Source: Neoscytalidium dimidiatum (taxonomy: Eukaryota > Ascomycota > Dothideomycetes > Botryosphaeriales > Botryosphaeriaceae). From it: a stretch of 64,000 nucleotides of DNA. The notes under the pieces are model-generated. The model was not told the DNA's origin, made no database searches, and saw only the letters and a list, made by a program, of their open reading frames with translations. Positions 22,856 through 34,553 of the stretch are shown in pieces. Location: the NCBI GenBank assembly GCA_037367355.1, contig CM074703.1, positions 2,294,001 to 2,358,000 on the forward strand. The letters run 5' to 3'. The first letter of the stretch is position 1; every line of letters starts with the position of its first letter. The position numbers were made by a program, and so were the translations under genes.

Positions 22856-25780
22856 TCACGCAACCGGACTCTCCAGGCCGCCCTCGCACGCCAACCCCGT
22901 CGACGAGCACGCCAACCGCAGCGCCCCGGAACTGTCGCCGATCCAGAACCTGTACTCGCCCTGCACATCGGGCACGACCCAGTTCTGGCTCGCGACGTCC
23001 CACACGCTGACGTCCTTGCGCGTCACCGTCAGCACGACCTCCTCGCTCTCGCCCGGCCGCAGCGTCCGCGTCTTCGCGAAGTCCCGCAGCTGTATCACCG
23101 GCGTGTCGTACGCGATGCCGTCCGGGTACTGGACGTACAGCTGGGCGACGGCCTTGCCGGGGGCGTCGCCCGCGTTGGTGACGGTCGCGGTGACGTTGAA
23201 GGCCGTGTCCCACAGCGCCGGGTTGCCGCCCTGCGCGCCACCGGCGGGAACGCCCGGGCGTTGGACGGTCGAGTAGCCCTCCGGGTAGGGGTAGGTGGTC
23301 GTGTTGCGCTTGTCGTAGGCGGAGTCGGCGTCGTTCTTGTCGAGCCAGGAGTAGATGTAGCGCCAAACCTTGCTGAAGCCGTCCGGGGTGTAGGCCTCGG
23401 AGGGCTGGGGGATGTCGGTGGAGTAGGAGGGGGTGGCGCCCTTGGCTGGGCGGGTGGGTGGCGTGGCGGTGAGGTCGATGCCGGGAGAGATGGTGGCGGT
23501 GAAGTTGAAGGTGGTGTAGGAGAGGCCGTGGCCGAAGTGGTAGCGCGGCGTGATGTTCTGCTTGTTGAGGTAGCGGTAATCGATGTAAAGGCCCTCCGAG
23601 AAGGTGTCTTGCGGCTGGCCCAGCTGGAAGCCGACGATGCCGACGCTGTCCGGGAGGTCGTCCTCCTTGTAGGGAATGCTGTAGGGTAGGTGCCCGCTGG
23701 GAGACTCGTCGCCAAAGAGGACGCTGGTCAGAGACTCGCCGGCTTCTTGGCCCGGTAGGTGCTGGAAGAGGACGGCTTTGACCGAGGGCAGGTCGATCCA
23801 CTCTTCGAGGAGGATGGGGCCGACCGTCTGGACGATGACGATGACGGTATCATACTTCGCAGCAGCGTCCTGGACGAGCTTGTCGCCGTTGTGCCAGGCG
23901 TTCAAGCCCGAGGCGGTTCGATCTCCCGGATTACCCTCTACGGACAAGTAATTCTCGCCAGAATCCGAGGTGATAAATACAAGAGCGACGTCGCCATCGT
24001 TGACCACAGCGTTGGACGGGAAGCTGTCAGTCAGGTACGAAGTGACATTCGTAGCCCTTGCCGTCAGCGCCTCGATAGGTGAGTCGATGTAAGGATAGTT
24101 GGCGGTGCCTGAACCCCAGCCCATACCGAGCGTGCCCTTGTTGCAGGCTTTGTCGGAGCAGGAGTTGATTCCGTCGGGGTTCTCCTCGGCAGCACTTCCG
24201 AAAACCTTCAACGGCGTGCTCTCGCTGAGCGGGAGCGTGTTGTTCTCATTCTTCAGCATCGTGACGGCCTCCATGGAAACCGTTCTTGCCACAGCCGCGT
24301 GATCATCCTGAACGTTGACGAATTCATTGACAAGGCCGGAGGGGGAGAAGAGAGCACCCGGGTAGAGCAGGCCATTGGCGTCGGTAGTCCAGGTAGAGAA
24401 GTTGGGGTCTGGATAATCTTGGTCCTGTCCCATTTGATACCATGCAGCGACAATCCTGGTGGTCATGTCGTCGATGCGGTCCATGGGCACGGAGCCATTG
24501 AGAGCGGCCTCAGTCAGGTGGAATGCCCACCAAGCATCACCGAAAAGAGGGACAGTGGGGTCTCCAGGCATAGTCATATCCAGACCAGCTAGCGCAGAGG
24601 CAGCACCGGAAATCTGCGAGAGCCAATCGCTCATGGCGAACCCCTGGAAGCCAAGTTCGTCCTTCAGGAGATGGTTGATATTGTAGCTGTTCTGCGCACA
24701 GGCGGAACCGTTGACCTGGGAGAGTAAGCGGGGACATCCTAGTACATTACACGAGTCGACTTACAGCGTTGTAAGCGGTCATGACAGAAGTCACGCCTGC
24801 GCGGATGCCCTCTGCAAAGGGCCACAGGTAAAGCTCATGCATCGTCCGGTCATCGATGTTGGAGCTGATACCAGGTTGGAAAGGGTTGTACCTAGCATAG
24901 ATCAGAAAGATGCACTCGTTCGCGCGGCAGGAACAATTCTTACATGCGATAAGACTCCTGCTCGTTTCCGATGAAGTGCTTGATCGTGGCCATGACACCC
25001 TGCTCCTGCACGGCCTTGATGGTCAAGGCACCACCAACGGCCTGCAGAACGGGATCGGCACCGAAGCCTTCCCAGTTACGACCGCCACGAGGCTTGCGTC
25101 CGAGTGGACCCACAGTAGGTCCCAAGTAGATGTTGACGCCCTTGCCGCGGAATTCTTGGCCAATGGCTACGCCGCGGGCATACATCAAATCCTTGTTCCA
25201 GGTAGCACCAACGGTGATACCAGGAGGGAAGGCAGTGACGTTGTCAGTACCCTTGACTCCAAGGGCTGAATCTTGCAAGCATAGCTGAGGAAAGCCCAGA
25301 CGGAGGGCGCTACCGGTGTTGCCAACACATCTGCCTGGATGCCGGGTAAGTATACGAGGTTTGGAAGCATTGAACAGATCGCCACTCACCCATGAAGTAA
25401 CCTGTGCCAGTGCTGCAGATCACAAGCTGTCAATTAACCTGTGGAGCATTCTAGATCGTGGTACAAATTCACCTGATGTTTGTCTTCTCAGCGAGCGTCA
25501 TCTGAGAGACAAGCTCGGCAGCCTTTGCATAGCTGGCGCTCCACTCCTCCACCCAACCGCCGTAAGGTGCCGGGTACACGGGAGCGGCAACATAGCCGTC
25601 GGGCACAGCAAGCCTGGCCGAGGTGGAATTATCGGCAGATCCGGCAGCAGCCTGGAAAAATTCAAAGCGCGGATCGCTGGGTAAATCTTGAGCCGAAGCT
25701 CGTCTGGCAAACAAAGGAGCGGACAGCAGGGACAGAAAGAGAGGCTGCGCAGAAGCTGCGCAAAGCATGGAGACAGACAT
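22856..25780 (-). CDS. Secreted GH3 beta-glucosidase (long form)
   Basis: Five exons on the minus strand: 25780-25473, 25412-25390 (23 nt), 25334-24944, 24891-24765 and 24715-22856, giving 902 residues. It cleaves terminal beta-D-glucosyl residues such as cellobiose. The ATG at 25780 opens a signal-type N-terminus. The (alpha/beta)8 domain contains [20 protein letters not shown] and the nucleophile Asp313 in FAMSDW. The alpha/beta sandwich follows from about residue 370, then a C-terminal fibronectin-III-like domain ([23 protein letters not shown]). An insert between the sandwich domain and the Fn3 domain (about 700-790) makes it resemble the long extracellular BGL1-type enzymes. Several N-glycosylation sequons are present. 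A second GH3 gene lies 18 kb away in the opposite orientation. Confidence 0.95.
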
Positions 25781-25855
25781 GGCTACAGTCACGCTGGCAT
25801 GTGAAAGGGCGGCCGCGGTGGGAAGAGGGTCGGAGGTAGAGGCGGAAGCGGGATT

Positions 25856-25862
25856 CCTTATA
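25856..25862 (-). promoter_or_regulatory. TATA-box candidate of the long GH3 gene
   Basis: The minus-strand sequence TATAAGG lies about 76-82 nt upstream of the ATG at 25780. Confidence 0.5.
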
Positions 25863-27388
25863 GCAGAACCGGGTGTGAGGGCCAAAGCATAGAGCCAACG
25901 GCCATGGCCAAGCGGGCAAACGTATAAAGAAAGACCGGGCTCGAGCTCGGAGGCTTGGAGGCTTGGAGGACTGGTCGGTGGGACCTGCGGCGGGAAGGTC
26001 GAAGGTTCGGCTAGAGCGTCTCCTGTAGATCGATTGCTATCCAGCGAATCCGCAGCAGAGGAGGGCGTAAGCGAGACGGGCAGGGGTGATGGATACGGGA
26101 CGCGTGCAGAGCTTGGATTCGGAGTATGTGCCGTTTAGGAGCATGGTAGACGGGAAGCAATCTCGCTATGCCTATCTCTCTGGCTATTTACGTGGGCTGG
26201 CATGGTCGGCTCTTGGGCGTGGGGCCACGCGACCCGGCTGGGGTTCTTGTCAGACGCGCATTGGGAAAATGCGGCGCGAGGGCTGGCACTTGGTCAGCGT
26301 AGAACCCACTCCGGCGGCTGGTTGGGCCGCGATGCCGTTGCCGGAGAGCCGTTGACGCTCCAACGTATTGGAGAGTTGAAAAGGGGCGAAACAAAGCGAG
26401 CGAGCGGAGGAGACGCGGTGAAACTCCCCGCAAGAGACAAGGCACGTGAAGGCGCGCATGAGCGTCTTGCCTGAACAATGGTCCGGCCTAGGATCCCTTG
26501 CCTTTAGCAGCCTGCAAAATCAATCTTTCCAGAAACCTAGGCCGTCTGCTCCCCGACCCAAAACGATAAATTCCAGGCATGGAGCACGCCAGACCTCGGA
26601 GCTTGCGCCTCTCCGTCCGCGAAGCTGCCACTCTCCAACGCATGCACATTGACACCACGAGCGAGACAGCTGCATTAGCCGAGGCAGTGGCATGACGTCA
26701 CGGGCTCGCGCCTGCAAAAGAACGCCCTGCGACCTGACCATTAGCCTGACGAGTCAACCCAGCGCACCGCCAATTGCCATCAGACCTCCCACGCCGCCGT
26801 CCTCTATTTTCTTTTCCCAAATGCACGCGCCGTTATCCCCCTTCCCCGACCCGGAGAAAACGCAAGGCTGATGAGGCGCGCAGATCAGCTGTATAACCTA
26901 CCACGCTACCGGAGTGATCGACGCTGCAGAAATGAGGTCGCCAGCCTGAATTTGCAACTTCCCATCGATCGCTCCAAGTCAATGCTGCTTTGAGCCCGCT
27001 GTCCACGTGTCGCCCCGTTGTGCTGCGTTTCAGCTATTCCGGGACCGTCGCCTCCTCGATGACTTGCAGTGAATCTGATCTCCTGTCCTCCCGACCGCTT
27101 CCATTCCGCCGGGTGTGGCACAGCTCGTAAAACGCGGGCGGGCCGTATTCCCAAGCAGCTGCATATGCATACTTCCTTTCACAGGCGGGAAGCTACCTAG
27201 TATTCGGTGCATCCACGCTCGCCATCATTCTGAGACAAATTGGATGATAACCATACGATTCCGTTCTCTGCCGCCTCGAATTAGCCCCCGTCATCCCACG
27301 GCTGTCCCACCATCGATAAAATCTTGTTTCTCTTCCCTTTCCACTGTTGCACGAACCCCGTCCGTCAAGGGAAAGTCCGCCCCTCAGC
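25863..27388. other. Intergenic, 1.5 kb
   Basis: Upstream region of the GH3 gene and the 3' flank of the GH92 gene. A direct repeat of GGAGGCTT units occurs near 25949-25970. No gene supported. Confidence 0.5.
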
Positions 27389-30357
27389 TCACAGCTCAAC
27401 ATGCCCAGGACTGGGCGGCAATTCGCCCGTATCCCACTCCACCGGCTCCGGCCCCAACACGAACTCGAGCGTCGCCCCATCCTTGATATCATCATGACTC
27501 AACCAACTCTTATCCCAGCTCTTCCCATTCACCTCCAAACTCTGCACGTAGAAGCTACCCTCCCCCAACCCCAGCGCCGTAATATTCAGCCACCTATCCT
27601 CCCCGCCCGGCCCCTCCGCACTCGGCAGCACAACCGCCAAATCGCCAAACCACGGGGACAAGACGAGGTACACCGGCTGCGTGACGACCGGATACAGCCC
27701 GAGCAGATTCCACACCAGCCAGCTATCCAGCGCCCCGCCGTCGCTGTTGCCGGGCAGCCCGGACGGCGAGACGCCGTAGTACTGGTCCACGACCTCGCGC
27801 GCGCGCTTCACGCTCCGGTGCTGCCGCCGCGGCAGGTAGTTGTACAGGAAGGGCGTGTTGAAGCTGGGCTCGTTGCCCGGGTTGAACAGCGCCTCGCCGT
27901 TCGTGTTCGACCCGCCCGACCCCACCGACGTCGTGCGCAGGCCCGGCACGAACATGGTGTCCAGCCGCCGCTCGGCCGTGGCGTATCCGCCCAGGCGCGT
28001 GATCAGCGACTGCATGTCGAAGGGGACCGTCCAGCTGTATTCCCACGGTGTGGCTTCGTAGGCGATCGACGTCCATTCGCATTGGCCGCATGTGGCCGGG
28101 TCGTAGGGCTGGAGCGAGGGCATGATCGTGCCGTTGGGGAAAAAGGGCGCGAGGAAGCCGGTGTAGTTTAGGGAGGTCGTGTTGGCGGACCAGATCTTTT
28201 GCCAGCCGCTGTTTCGTTGCGTTAGCAGGGGAGGATTTGCACTCGGTGGTACAGCAATGGACTTACGCTGATCGCTGCAGGTACTTCTGATAGTCATCCG
28301 GTGCCAGGTCTTTAGCTACCTGGCTGAGGGAGAAGTCATTCAAGGAGTACTCGACCGTCTTGCTGACGGAGCGCCCGTAGTTCGGCGTCACGAAACCGTA
28401 TTGCAGCCAGTCGCGCAGGGCTCCGCGGCCCTCTTTCGTGCTGCCAGTCGTATCCTCGGAGTCGAATGTGTTGTACGGCACCACTTCCGCATCGGTCTTC
28501 ATGGCGGCGTACGCATCTGTCCAGTTGATCCCGTGCCCAAGCCCTTTCACATACGCGTCTGCGAGGACGTTGTCCGCGTTGCTGCCTCCTTGGACCTAGG
28601 TCTACTCAGTCTCGTCCTTCTTTCCCTCTCAAGGAGAGGGGCTTACCCTTCCATTATAATTGCTACTCCGTCCATCCGGCATGAACCGCTCATGCCTCCA
28701 AATATCCACAAGAGACCTCACCATCCCCGCCGCCCGCGCTGGTTCGATCAGCAGCCACAGGCTGTTCAAGCAGCGGAAAGTATCCCAAATGGCGTAATAA
28801 TCGTCGTAATACGGCTCATCCGACGTCCAATGCGGGTTCTCCCCGGTCCGATCACTACAACACAGTCATCCCAAATCCGATCCCAACCTCCTTTCCCCAT
28901 TTCCCATTCCCCATTGCCCAAAACAGAAGGGGGTTCATGGAAAAAGGAATTCTCCCCGACTCACCTCGGAATCAAATGCGCCTTATGCAGGGCCGAGTAC
29001 AGCATCGTCAACCTCGTCGCGTTCCGCACATCCGTCGTCGTGATCCTGGACAAGACATCGTCGTTCCACGTCCGGCGCGCCGCCGCCGCCGTCGCGTTCA
29101 CGTCCCACGACGTCACTTCGCCGTCCGCGAACGCGCACGCCTTCTCGACCGAGATCCACGAGACGCCGACCTTCGACGTCACGGCCGTTGCGTTGGCGGG
29201 GAACTCGAGCAGCGCGCCGACGCGGTCCGCGTAGCCGTAGCCGGCGGGCCCGCCGGCGATGGAGGTCGAGGCGTTGGACCAGGCGGGGTGGGCGCCGGTG
29301 GCGTTGGGCCAGTAGGGGTCGGTGTAGGGCCCGGAGAAGAGGGTGGTGCGGGCGGGCGCGGTGTCGAAGCGGGCGCAGAAGAAGACTTGGTAGTCGGGGC
29401 CTATTCGAAGGGTGGGGATTGTCAGACCGAGGGTGCGAGCTTCGGGAGTGGGTATTATGACCTCCGTTCCAGCCTCCCCTGGAGATTTGGCGTCAGTGGT
29501 TTACAGACGCGGAGTTGGTGTGATACTTGCCTCCATACGCCGTACCCGCTGTACGAACCGTCGTCCTGCAGGTCGATCCGGCCGTTGCTGTAAAACTGCG
29601 CAAACTGCACCTCGTCGTTCGTCGGCAGGTGGTGCGACACGTCGACGAGGATGTATCTCGAGCCGACCGTGGAATAGCTGTACTTCATAATCCCGACGTG
29701 CTCCGTCGCCGACAGGTCGGCCGTGACGCCCTACGCAGAATCAACACCATAAGCTCCTCTTGCATGGAAAGGTTGAGCGAACCCACATTCGCCAAGCTCG
29801 TCCGGAAGTAGCCCGGCGATGCGGAATCGTTCCCGACCCTCGACTGCGCGTACGTCAGGTTGTCGAGCACGTTGACGCCGTCGAGCGATGCCAGCGGCAT
29901 CTGCGCCACCACGCCGTACTTGACCGCGCCGCCGGTGCCGCTCTCGTGCAGCAGCGAGATGGCCGTCACTTTACCGTCCGGCGTGTAGCCGCCATTGGCG
30001 TTGAAGCTGGTGTTGAATCTAATGTTATCCCCACCTCCAGTCACCGTTGCATCCTCTGGTAGTGGTTGGAAGCTTTTCGCGTTTGTGGCGTACTCACACG
30101 GTTGTGCTACGAAGCTCTTAGCGATTGCTTGGTCGAGCTTGGCGAGGGGAAGGAAGTGCTTACTCGATTCCGCATTTTACTGCGCCAAACGGGACGGCGG
30201 CGCCGGGGAAGACGTTACCGGCGTTATACGCAGTGCCGGGGACGGTACCGGAGGTGCCGATCAAGGGATCGACGTAGGCTGCCCAATCCGTCTGGGATAA
30301 AACTGGTGCAGCGAAGGAGCAGAAGAGCAATTGGAGTAACGGGATAGGTAGATTCAT
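27389..30357 (-). CDS. Secreted GH92 alpha-1,2-mannosidase
   Basis: Nine exons on the minus strand: 30357-30164, 30106-30098 (9 nt), 30018-29787, 29730-29531, 29478-29462 (17 nt), 29400-28965, 28854-28647, 28595-28267 and 28208-27389, giving 814 residues. The protein is a calcium-dependent exo-mannosidase of family GH92. A signal peptide (LLQLLFCSFAAPVLS) is followed by YVDPLIGTSG...NVFPGAAVPFGAV, the family's N-terminal hallmark; ISLLHESGTGG, DEPYYDDYYAIWDTFR and GGSNADNVLADAYVKG are further family blocks. Intron 29479-29530 is GC-AG. The 9-nt exon restores GID-TT-V before FNTSFNANGGYTPDG, but skipping it also keeps the frame. The donor at 29461 (GTCATA) is weak; without the 17-nt exon the frame is lost. 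Likely role: trimming of extracellular mannans or glycoproteins. Confidence 0.93.
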
Positions 30358-30479
30358 GGTGGGGGTTTGTCAATTTGACGCGGTGGAACGGGGGAAGATG
30401 CAGATTTCCGATCGTGAGACTGCAGCCTACGCTCAGCTCTGAAAACCAAGAAGATTTGCCTGCCCGGAAACTTTCTTTG

Positions 30480-30485
30480 TTTATA
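30480..30485 (-). promoter_or_regulatory. TATA box candidate of the GH92 gene
   Basis: TATAAA on the minus strand lies about 125 nt upstream of the ATG at 30357. Confidence 0.6.
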
Positions 30486-31107
30486 AGGGCGGGGAGCTAT
30501 CTCACACGGTTGCATCGCTGCAAGGAACGAGCAAAGTGATGTAACTGAAAGGTACAGTACAATGGATAGCTACCCCGCAGCCTACCCCGCAATCTTACCT
30601 GCAGCAAGCCCTGGAGATTTTCGTCTTGGTCACGCAAAGAGGAGCGGCACATATATTGTATGAAGGACGATAAGACATAATAGTGTAATTCATTGGTTGT
30701 ATTGTGGAACGGCGTCGTGGATCGGGCCGGGTTAGAAGTAGTGGTGTTTGGAGTCGTGCGGAAATACCGTCTTGATCGGCGTTTAGTAGGCTGAGATCGT
30801 TCTGCATCTAACCTATGATATTGTTCCACACGTATTACTTCGATATCGCTACTCGGGAAACGTATAGGAATGATATCGGTGGGGCCGGAAAGGGGGAGGA
30901 AGGGAAGGCGTATGGGAATACGCGTGGGGCCTACATGCGCATCAGTAATGGAAGGTCTTTGTACACTACGACTTCATTGATAAACGTCAAAGAAAAAGAA
31001 AGCTGGTAATGTCTCAGAGATGGTCTAGGAACTGAAGCTTTCATGGAGAAGATGCAAACGGTAAGTGCCAGCTTGACCTGCGCGCATGCTAACGGATGAT
31101 CGTACCA
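30486..31107. other. Intergenic gap
   Basis: Upstream flank of GH92 and 3' flank of the Nudix gene, both on the minus strand. Only short frames without features. Confidence 0.5.
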
Positions 31108-31823
31108 CTAGTGAGGTCGGCCAAAGTGCTGCATAGCCGCTACTATTTCCGAACGGCACTCCAATCTCAAGCATCCAGGGTCTCCGAGTTTGTATGTTTG
31201 AATAAGTCCAGGCAGTCCAACGGCCTCGAGCCTCAATGACCTTCCAAGTTCTTCCGAAATGAACGTAAAAGCTCTCTCAAGGATACCCCTATCGCCTTGT
31301 AACGTCAATTTATTTAGTGCATCAGAAACATCAAAGAACTCCGCCTCGAATTGTTCTTCCCTCTTTGACTGCCGGCTTTGCCCCTCTGGATCGGGCTCCA
31401 TCGCGGCGACATACCACCATATTGTCTTAACCTCCTGTCCATCATTCAGCTCCCGCACTGTTACCATGAATGGTTCAGCCAGGTTGTCGTCCGTTCGGGA
31501 TATATCAGGCGTCTCTCTAGTCTCGCCGATAGGGGGAGCGCGCGTAGGCATCGTCAACGGGATGAGGCGACATGTGTATCCGGTTTCTCCTTGACTTCTC
31601 GTCGCGCCGCGTCGTGTCTCGACTCTCTACAATTGCGACGCCCCTTCGCCAGCAGCCATTCGTTCCGCTGAAGGCAGTGGATGAGGCAGATACGAGACAG
31701 TGACTCGTCAAAGAGGACAGCACCCGCACTCTCGACGAACTGCTCGGCCGTATACTGTTTCGTTGGGAAAAGCGACGACGCCATAGCGGACGGCTGGGGC
31801 AACGGACGTAAGAGGTGTGGCAC
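31108..31823 (-). pseudogene. Nudix hydrolase with a one-base frame break in the Nudix box
   Basis: Reading on the minus strand from the ATG at 31823, the product is a Nudix protein (GAVLFDESLSRICLIHCLQRNEWLLAKGRRNCRES in consecutive parts). The Nudix box GX5EX7REVXEE is followed up to REVKE, where the frame runs into KPDTHVASSR and stops. One base offset at about 31586-31590 restores ETGYTCRLIPLTMPTRAPP and a further ~145 residues ending FGRPH at 31108. No intron can explain the shift because the box is contiguous. Known family members hydrolyse nucleoside-diphosphate-linked or inositol-pyrophosphate substrates. Either this is a recent pseudogene or a base was lost in sequencing. The downstream part is uninterrupted, which favours a young lesion or an error. 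Confidence 0.78.
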
Positions 31824-33041
31824 AGCTGGATGTCTACATCATCGATGCGACCCATTCAACTGTAAAGAGGGCTGTGTTGGACCGGCGTCCTGCGATGCCC
31901 TCCGAATACGAGGGTGCTGTGTGTGATTGAGAGAGCCTTACCTCGCTCAATCACTGCGGCCGTAGAATTCGCCGATCGCCCTGCTGTAGGGGATGCTGGT
32001 TCTGTCTTCACTTGGCGGTAAGTGTCGGCTTGTCTCGCCCCGAAGCCGGCTGGGCGGGAGGAACTAGATTGAACAGTGCATGATGAGATCCGCCTTCAAT
32101 GTGATGCCATGATGATCCATAGGAGGAATTAAAATTGCGGCATAAATATGACGAGGCATAGAGAAAGGTAAGGAAAGAATTTCCTTTCCATTGGGTTGTT
32201 CTGGAATGGCTGGGAGACGACAACGGATAGCCCTACCAGGGCCGGGCCACAGCCTATTGCCGTAAAAGAGCGGCCTCAAACAGGGCACTACCGAATAGCC
32301 GGGGTGGTATACGCAAGCTCTGTAGCACAGAGCTGTTCGGTCGTGAACTCGGCCAATCACGCCGGCCGTGAAATGCTGACTGATTAGTAGGTCTCAACGA
32401 CAAATGTCATTGCTTTCGCCGGAGCTAAACTCTTTCGTCCCCAAAAGTAGGCCGGAGCGCATTCACCAAGGAAAGCTCGGTAAAATCTTGACACCTTCCG
32501 GGTGGCCGGCTGCGCGAAGTCCTGAAAGTGGGTGTTCACTCAAGAAGGCCACGCGTTGTTGCTGTGCCGAAATTCGTCGGCACTTACGATGAGCTTCCTT
32601 TGCGATGACGTTCTGTCCACGAAAGAGCCTCACAGCTCTAGCTGAGGCGAAGCTCCGCGGCTCTGGAGCTAAGCAGCGATGATGGCGGCGTAATTGGTGG
32701 TGAGTCCTTGGCAGGCCGCGTGGCATTCGTTTCGACTCTGTGCTTTTCAGCACGGGAAACCGGCCGAGCCAAGAGCAGCTAAACTCGCTTTGGTAATATT
32801 TCGGGCTCAAGGCCCACGAGGCCCACCCCCGGCATTGCGCGTCTGGATGTTTGGTTTATGTTGTACCTGCTTGAACGGGTGAGGCTGCTGTCCGTGTGTA
32901 AGCGGTGTTTAGAGACATGCGTAATCACCCAGCCTCTGATTGAATGAGCCTCTCGGAAAAGGGACGCGTAGGGCAGGAGGCATTAGCAGAGGACCAATAA
33001 TGAACAAGGCATTTGGGTAGCGTCGACGCGCTTTTGCCCGG
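31824..33041. other. Intergenic, 1.2 kb
   Basis: Divergent region between the Nudix locus and the dioxygenase gene. The right end is the dioxygenase promoter. No gene supported. Confidence 0.5.
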
Positions 33042-33049
33042 TATATAAG
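33042..33049 (+). promoter_or_regulatory. TATA box of the intradiol dioxygenase gene
   Basis: TATATAAG lies about 120 nt upstream of the ATG at 33166, with a CT-rich leader between (for example 33139-33150). Confidence 0.65.
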
Positions 33050-33165
33050 GTCCACCGTCTATCACTGCCAGTTCTCGACAACAACACTCGCTGGTCGCAA
33101 CAATCCAAACATCCTTTCGCATTTGAGCTTCGCATCTTCGTTCTCTCTTCGTACTTTCGACAAAA

Positions 33166-34553
33166 ATGGTCCGTCTTTCTGCTGTTGCCGCCGTCGCGGC
33201 TGCCACCCTCGTTGCCGCTCACCCCGGTGAACACCACGACCACGCCAAGATCAAGCGTGAAATCATTGCTCGCGATGCTCTGGCTTCCAGGCAGGGCGGT
33301 GCCCTCTCCAGGTGTGCTGGTTCATTGAAGGCGAGGGCTCTCCACGAGCGCGCTGTTGCTCGCCGCGCTGCCACCGCTGAGCGCCTCCGCAAAGAGCGTG
33401 GCATCACCAAGAAGTTCAAGCACCGTCGTGATCTTGCCGCTCTTCAGGAGTTTGAGCAAGTCAATCACAACCAGACCGGTGTTGTCAGTCCTTCTTTCGA
33501 TGCCAGCACTTTCTTCCAGGGCAACACCAGCTGCATCTTGACCCCTGAAAACACCATTGGCCCTTACGTAAGTTTTGGACATCTTGAAAATCAAACCACC
33601 ATGGAGTAGACTCGAATAAAGCTGACGGAATGGAAAAAAAAGTACGTAGAAGGAGAATATATTCGCCGCGATGTTACTGAGGACCAGCCTGGTGTTCCCC
33701 TCCACTTGGACCTCCAGTTCGTGGATGTCAACACCTGCGAGCCGGTGCCGAACCTCTTCATCGACATCTGGGCGGTAAGTGACTCATGAACCTGGAAATA
33801 GCGAAGAGAAAGACTGATTTCCTTAGGCCAACGCGACTGGTGTCTACTCCGGCATCGATGTTTCCAACGGCCAGGGTGGTCTGAACAGCACCTTCCTCCG
33901 TGGTGTCCAGGACACCGACGATGATGGTGTAGCCCAGTTCGACACCATCTTCCCCGGTCACTACGAGGGCCGCGCTACCCACGAGCACGTCGTTGCCCAC
34001 GTCAACGCTTCTGCTGCGGCCAACGGTACCATGATCGGTGGTACTGTTGCTCACATCGGCCAGCTCTTCTTCGACGAGACCCTCCGCAGCGCTGTCGAGG
34101 CCACCTACCCTTACAACACCAACACTGAGGAGCCCGTCACCAACGACGATGACATGTGGGCCCCGTACCAGGCGGACAACAACTACGACCCCTTCCCGGA
34201 ATATATCTACCTCGACAGTGAGGATATTACTGGTGAGTACATCTAAGCAAGCAAATTACCTTGGATTTGTGCTAACATCTCTCTAAGCTGGTCTCCTTGC
34301 CTGGATCTCCATCGGTATCGATGTCAACGCCGACCGCGACTCGAACGCCACTGCTGCCGCCTACCTTGCGGCCGACGGTGGTCACAGCACTGGTAACACT
34401 GTTGGCGGTGGTGGTGGTGCTGGTGCTGGTGGCAACGGCACTGCCCCCAGCGGTGTGCCCAGCGGCGCCATCCCTAGCGGCACTCCTCCTGCCAAGCGCA
34501 GCTGGTTCGCCGAGAAGATGTTCAGCGGTGCTGCCCGCCTTGCGCGCCCTTGA
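33166..34553 (+). CDS. Extracellular intradiol ring-cleavage dioxygenase
   Basis: Exons are 33166-33567, 33643-33774, 33827-34232 and 34288-34553, coding 401 residues. All donors are GTAAGT/GTGAGT-like, and GCTGAC and GCTAAC branch points are visible. The protein is an Fe(III) dioxygenase that opens catechol-type rings between the hydroxyls. A signal peptide (MVRLSAVAAVAAATLVAA) is followed by a basic pro-like region of about 100 residues, then the dioxygenase core. The first Tyr ligand lies in GPYYVEGEYIRRD and the Tyr/His ligands in FPGHYEGRATHEHVVAH. The C-terminal tail is Gly/Ser/Pro-rich. Secreted fungal members are associated with breakdown of lignin- or plant-derived phenolics; the exact substrate is unknown. 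Confidence 0.93.

Noticed and set aside
22775..23689. 304-codon open frame on the + strand
   Set aside because: Antisense to the last exon of the long GH3 gene; Arg/Val/Gly-rich shadow frame.
27347..28171. 274-codon open frame on the + strand
   Set aside because: Antisense to the last GH92 exon.
31517..31855. Third overlapping minus-strand frame in the Nudix gene
   Set aside because: Shadow frame; the Nudix motif is carried by the other two frames.
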